Source: Lewinellaceae bacterium (GTDB lineage Bacteria; Bacteroidota; Bacteroidia; Chitinophagales; Saprospiraceae). Taken from it: a stretch of 64,000 nucleotides of DNA. The notes beneath the pieces were generated by a model. It saw only the letters and a list, made by a program, of their open reading frames with translations. It was not told the DNA's origin and ran no database searches. Positions 61,089-64,000 of this stretch are shown here, in pieces. The DNA is taken from the NCBI GenBank assembly GCA_020636355.1, contig JACJYB010000004.1:124001-188000 (forward strand), in the 5' to 3' direction. The position numbers and the translations under genes are program-made. Position 1 is the stretch's first letter. The number at the start of each line of letters is the position of its first letter.

Positions 61089-62221
61089 CTATTTCAAAAA
61101 TTGATCTTTCAATCGATAAACGATGACATAATCTCTATTATCTTTTAAGACAACCTTATCCGACAATAATGCTCGTGCCTTGGTATTATCCTGCTCCAGA
61201 ATTGCAGCGAATCTGGAGTCCGACATTGCATTTAAAGGCAATCTACCTATCAGGTTTTTCTCTTCAATATTATAACCTTTCACTTGATCATCCTGAACCC
61301 ATAAAAAATAACTCTGAAATAGTGTTGAATTAGGAATGAAAAATCCCAATCCAATCTCAGATTGAATTGGGCAGAAATATCTGAATACACCAATTTCTTC
61401 AGAAAGTTTCCGATTTAGGTCTTTTATATCATCTTCTTTATTCAGTAATAGAAATCGATCGGGTTTAAAAGTGAGACAATATTGCAAACTTATAGATCTC
61501 AGATCACCATCCATTCGATAAATACAGGGATCGTACTGCCGCACATAATAGCAATGTTCACCAATCTCATTTGAATATCGTTCATTCTCCATACCCATTT
61601 GCAAATAGGTATTGGGATTAACCTTCAAGAATGAAGTGGTTTCTCCTGATTCCCTATTCAATAGAGCAACTTCATGGTCACCATCCGATCCATTTGACAA
61701 ACCATCCGTATCAAAAACAATTTGATTTTCACCTAACAACTGAAAAGAACGGTAAGAATAAGGCAATGGGATTGAATTTCCTTCGATCATATTTAGGTCG
61801 AAAGTTCTTATTTTTCCTTTTAAATAGTCCATTAAATAAATGGAATCGTTCTTAACTTGACAGTCTGTTACTCCAGAAAAGTTATAAATGCCTTCACTAC
61901 CTCCCCATCTATTAATACTTTGATATTTTACCCCACCACGATACACGTAAACTAATTTTTGGTACAAATCCCTTGAGTAGATAATAAATGTGGAGTCCTT
62001 GTTGGTTAAAAAAACTTTAGATACCGGATAAATATAATGACCAGTAGTATCTACATTCAACTCAATAATCTGATCAATTCCAAACAAACTCCAAAAACTA
62101 GTTTTTATTAGATCATTAAAATCAAACTCTAAATTAACCAAGTCACTTTTTTGAATTTCCCTATTACATCCGAGAAATATAAAAATGAAAATGGATAATT
62201 TAATCCACGTAATTTTTTCAT
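61089..62221 (-). CDS. 6-bladed beta-propeller lipoprotein, start broken by a 1-base frameshift
   Basis: The open frame with a standard start covers 350 residues (61089-62141) but begins inside the protein. Reading upstream in the same frame gives IFIFIFLGCNREIQKSDL, a lipobox, with no start codon before a TGA. An ATG at 62219-62221 begins ATGAAAAAA in another frame; one extra A in that six-base run joins it to the gene as MKKITWIKLSIFIFIFLGC, a perfect lipoprotein signal. The body resembles Bacteroidota 6-bladed beta-propeller proteins (VYRGGVKYQSINRWGGSEGIY, DLNMIEGNSIPLP, ETTSFLKVNPNTYLQMGM). Function unknown, periplasmic or surface-attached. It is AT-richer than its neighbours and sits between inverted CACAGAG arrays, which suggests accessory DNA. 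Confidence 0.75.
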
Positions 62222-62348
62222 TCCATCAGTTGAATTGCATCGTGATTTCTCCTTTCTATTTAATCTTAATTGAAAATACATAAATAAATTGTATCATGAG
62301 ATCTCTCGACTTTCTGAAGTCCACTAAACACTCAACATTCTATTTCCC

Positions 62349-62378
62349 CTCTGTGAACCTCTGTGCAAGACTCCGCGT
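62349..62378 (-). repeat. CACAGAG repeat array, inverted copy
   Basis: On the minus strand the order is CGCGGAG, 5 bases, CACAGAG, 3 bases, CACAGAGG, then GAAATAGAATGTTGAG. Spacing (12 then 10) and the GAATGTTGAG tail match the forward copy at 60938-60967, so the two are inverted copies about 1.4 kb apart that enclose the propeller gene. Confidence 0.65.
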
Positions 62379-62439
62379 ACCTTCTATGTTGTAAAACAAG
62401 TAAAGACAGAAAAAATTAACAAAAAAGGCTGTTATAGCG

Positions 62440-62547
62440 TGTTAAATGCATCATCATGGACAATACAATGTTGTGTCAAGGCCGGAGCGAAGCGTAGTTC
62501 ATATAGCCTTGATGCAATATGGTATTGTTAATAAATTGTATTTAACA
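62440..62547. repeat. 108-bp palindromic element, MITE- or hairpin-RNA-like
   Basis: The left arm starts TGTTAAAT, contains ACAATAC and ends CAAGGC (62478-62483 region); the right arm is its approximate reverse complement (GCCTTG, GTATTGT, ATTTAACA). Roughly three quarters of 42 positions match, around a loop with GGAGCGAAGCG. No coding sequence. It could be a miniature transposable element or a transcribed hairpin. Confidence 0.5.
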
Positions 62548-62661
62548 GTTAAAAACTGAGTTCCAAATTAAACATCAATAGACCTCGTTAATCAATCTTC
62601 TATCAGCAATCACCACATAGGCGTCGCAAGGTGATGTTCATTTTAAGAGGAAGGGGACGTA

Positions 62662-62672
62662 ACCTCTGTGTA
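62662..62672. repeat. 11-bp direct repeat, left flank of the IS110 element
   Basis: ACCTCTGTGTA; identical copy at 63937-63947. On the minus strand it is TACACAGAGGT, which belongs to the CACAGAG repeat family described above. It may mark the element's left boundary or target site. Confidence 0.5.
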
Positions 62673-62772
62673 GCGGTCCTTCTTTCCAATCAAATCAAAG
62701 ACTGGGAAGATGCTGCAATCGCAGAATTTCGTTTGATCCCCCAACCAGATTTTAAGGCTATTTCATTCGCCA

Positions 62773-63855
62773 TTATTTAGATATACCTATGGTATACATA
62801 TTTTGGTTTTTCAATATTGAGTACATTCGATTGAGCATTTTTCTGGCTACACGAATGATGGCCTTATTTTTAGGCATTCTTTTGATGCACTCATTAAAAG
62901 TCCACATCAATGCCGGATCTTTGCGTACTGCTTCCCAGGAAGCTTCAATCAACATGATCTTTAACTGTTTTCTGCCTCGGTTGATGAGTTTGCCAGTGAC
63001 CATTTTATCTCCCGAACCACGCATGCTGGGTATTAATCCGACAAACGAGCATAACTCATCAATACGTTTAAATCTTCGAATATCCCCGATCTCAACCAAA
63101 AAGGTAATAGCCGTCATTAAACCTACACCTGGTATGGATAATACGCGCTGATAGTCAGCCAAGTAACGTTTTTGTTGGGCCAAATTTTTAACTTGTTTAT
63201 TCAATAAAAGCAATTGCTGTCTAAGAATTTGTGCCCATTGGATGTAGTTATTGACTGTTTGTTTTAAGCTTTCTTGTTTTATGGATAAATCTGTTAACCA
63301 TTGAATGTAGGATTTGGACCAATGCCGAGAAGCACCATTCCCAAATCGCTCAGGTATTTCAATGCCAAATTGCATAAGTAACGATTTGACCCTATTCTTT
63401 AATCTGGTTAAATCTTTAACCACGCGATGCCTTTGTCGCACCAGTGATCTATCAGCCTCCAATTGTTGGTCAGGAACATGAATAAATTTCAAAGAACGAT
63501 CCCGCAGTGAACGGGCTAGCTTCCTACTATCCGTTTTGTCCGATTTTAGTTGTTTTTCTTTACTCGTTGTCGGAACATCCGCAGGATGCACAACTTCACA
63601 TGGGATGCCTAATTCCCTTAAGCTTCGACAATTGACAAAACCACTAAAACCTGCTTCATAAACTGCTTTGAACTCAGCTTCTGGGAAATGCCGATGTAAA
63701 TAGGAGGCCAATAGGTCAGGATTTGGATCCTGGCTAAATGTCCTGTGCTCGTAATGCTCCGATAAAATCGTCACTTTCCAGCTTTTCAAGTGTATATCAA
63801 TGCCGGCATAGATCATTTGCCCAGCAAAAGAATTCTGATTACTTTGCTTTTGCAT
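62773..63855 (-). CDS. IS110-family transposase (DEDD recombinase)
   Basis: 360 residues, complete. The RuvC-like domain provides Asp20 (YAGIDIHLKSW), Glu67 (AVYEAGFSGF) and the pair Asp106 and Asp109 (KSDKTDSRKLA), after the conserved VVHPADVPTTSKEK. A coiled-coil-like helical middle (LTRLKNRVKSLL and neighbours) leads to the Tnp_20 domain: LSIPGVGLMTAITFL, FVGLIPSMRGSGDK with the catalytic Ser281, and GRKQLKIMLIEASW. These enzymes insert DNA through a bridge RNA that pairs with target and donor. All catalytic residues are present, so the element may be active. The start codon ATG lies inside an inverted repeat (63853-63917). Confidence 0.96.
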   Translation of the reverse strand: MQKQSNQNSFAGQMIYAGIDIHLKSWKVTILSEHYEHRTFSQDPNPDLLASYLHRHFPEAEFKAVYEAGFSGFVNCRSLRELGIPCEVVHPADVPTTSKEKQLKSDKTDSRKLARSLRDRSLKFIHVPDQQLEADRSLVRQRHRVVKDLTRLKNRVKSLLMQFGIEIPERFGNGASRHWSKSYIQWLTDLSIKQESLKQTVNNYIQWAQILRQQLLLLNKQVKNLAQQKRYLADYQRVLSIPGVGLMTAITFLVEIGDIRRFKRIDELCSFVGLIPSMRGSGDKMVTGKLINRGRKQLKIMLIEASWEAVRKDPALMWTFNECIKRMPKNKAIIRVARKMLNRMYSILKNQNMYTIGISK

Positions 63856-63917
63856 AAGTTGGATTTTTAAGTTGTTAGAAAATCTTGTCTCCTTTAAGTT
63901 AAAAATTCCAACTTATG
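63853..63917 (-). repeat. Inverted repeat covering the transposase start codon
   Basis: CATAAGTTGGATTTTTAA (63853-63870) and TTAAAAATTCCAACTTATG (63899-63917) form arms of 18 and 19 bases with one bulged base. In a minus-strand transcript the second arm comes first and could pair with the start codon region. It may limit translation from read-through transcripts or be part of the bridge-RNA structure. Confidence 0.65.
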
Positions 63918-63936
63918 CCTGTTTTACAAGCATACC

Positions 63937-63947
63937 ACCTCTGTGTA
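63937..63947. repeat. 11-bp direct repeat, right flank of the IS110 element
   Basis: ACCTCTGTGTA, identical to 62662-62672. See the mobile-element entry; it is the candidate right boundary or target copy. Confidence 0.5.
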
Positions 63948-64000
63948 ATAAACAATAATTTACTGAGCACTCCCCTGATCCTCTTCCTTCTCAAACAACT

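Larger units (their letters stand above)
62222..62772. other. 551-base accessory intergenic region with repeats
   Basis: It contains the inverted CACAGAG array (62349-62378), the palindromic element (62440-62547) and the IS-flanking repeat (62662-62672). A 48-codon frame (62634-62780, plus strand, MFILRGRGRNLCVAV to FKAISFAII) overlaps the transposase 3' end; I cannot assign it to a family and rate it as doubtful. The promoter of the propeller gene should lie near 62230-62300. Confidence 0.5.
62673..63947 (-). mobile_element. IS110-family insertion sequence (approximate limits)
   Basis: The transposase gene is bracketed by identical 11-bp copies of ACCTCTGTGTA 1275 bases apart, so an element of about 1.26-1.28 kb is proposed. 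IS110 elements lack terminal inverted repeats and recombine at short cores guided by a bridge RNA encoded in the non-coding end; here the candidate RNA region is 63856-63936, upstream of the transposase. The limits are inferred from the repeats only. Confidence 0.6.

Noticed and set aside
62634..62780. 48-codon frame ending in the transposase 3' end
   Set aside because: Plausible amino-acid composition, but no family resemblance, and it runs through the IS-flanking repeat; not strong enough to call as a gene.

Overview
The window comes from a Bacteroidota genome. The evidence is a type IX secretion type B C-terminal domain (gliding-motility-associated, NAFTPNGDGHND motif near 22.25 kb), TAnnTTTG-type promoter boxes, almost no Shine-Dalgarno sequences, many Gfo/Idh/MocA, DUF5916, DUF3089 and ThuA proteins, and the order xerC-hpf-tRNAs-tuf-tRNA-Trp-secE-nusG-rplKAJL-rpoBC. 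A member of the Saprospiria is a reasonable guess but is not proven by anything here.

Layout. 0-3.2 kb: end of an amidohydrolase, an Smr-domain protein, a trypsin-like PDZ protease without signal peptide, ssb and a small zinc-finger protein. 3.3-12 kb: carbohydrate metabolism and envelope genes (GH13 hydrolase, DapA/NanA-like aldolase, HGSNAT-like acyltransferase, Tat-exported Gfo/Idh/MocA oxidoreductase, DUF3089 lipoprotein hydrolase, two beta-barrel-like proteins). 12-24.4 kb: YebC, a BlaI/M56 sensor pair with a palindromic operator, GT2 and GT-C sugar transfer genes, RtcB, a large T9SS-exported protein, riboflavin synthase and a ROK regulator with its own palindrome. 24.7-38.4 kb: the transcription/translation operon, all on the minus strand, from a promoter near 38.17 kb through four tRNAs, tuf, tRNA-Trp, secE, nusG, L11, L1, L10, L7/L12, rpoB and rpoC to a clear terminator at 24.75 kb. 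38.3-47.5 kb: hpf, xerC, an NhaC antiporter, an NlpC/P60 lipoprotein, an overlapping DinB/ATP-grasp/LysE operon, and an acyltransferase pair resembling GlsB/GlsA of glycine-lipid synthesis. 47.6-52.1 kb: ThuA and two Gfo/Idh/MocA proteins. 52.1-57 kb: an MFS/SGNH/carbamoyltransferase/DUF5989/SxtJ operon. 57-61 kb: a Dph6-like protein with a degenerate PP-loop, an unknown gene and a DUF5916 barrel. 61-64 kb: an accessory, AT-rich tail with a beta-propeller lipoprotein, inverted CACAGAG repeats, a 108-bp palindromic element and an IS110 transposase.

Two themes stand out. First, the carbamoyltransferase, a 49-residue DUF5989 protein and the SxtJ-like membrane protein form a compact module resembling the sxtIJK genes of saxitoxin clusters, here joined to an SGNH hydrolase and a transporter. 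It is the best candidate in the window for an incompletely described system. Second, several features that should be intact are broken by one missing base in a short homopolymer (tuf, tRNA-Thr(GGT), the start of the propeller lipoprotein), the SGNH hydrolase has an in-frame TGA 24 codons before its natural operon-spaced stop, and tRNA-Tyr lacks the conserved U8. The simplest explanation is consensus-sequence error, so apparent pseudogenes here should be read with caution.
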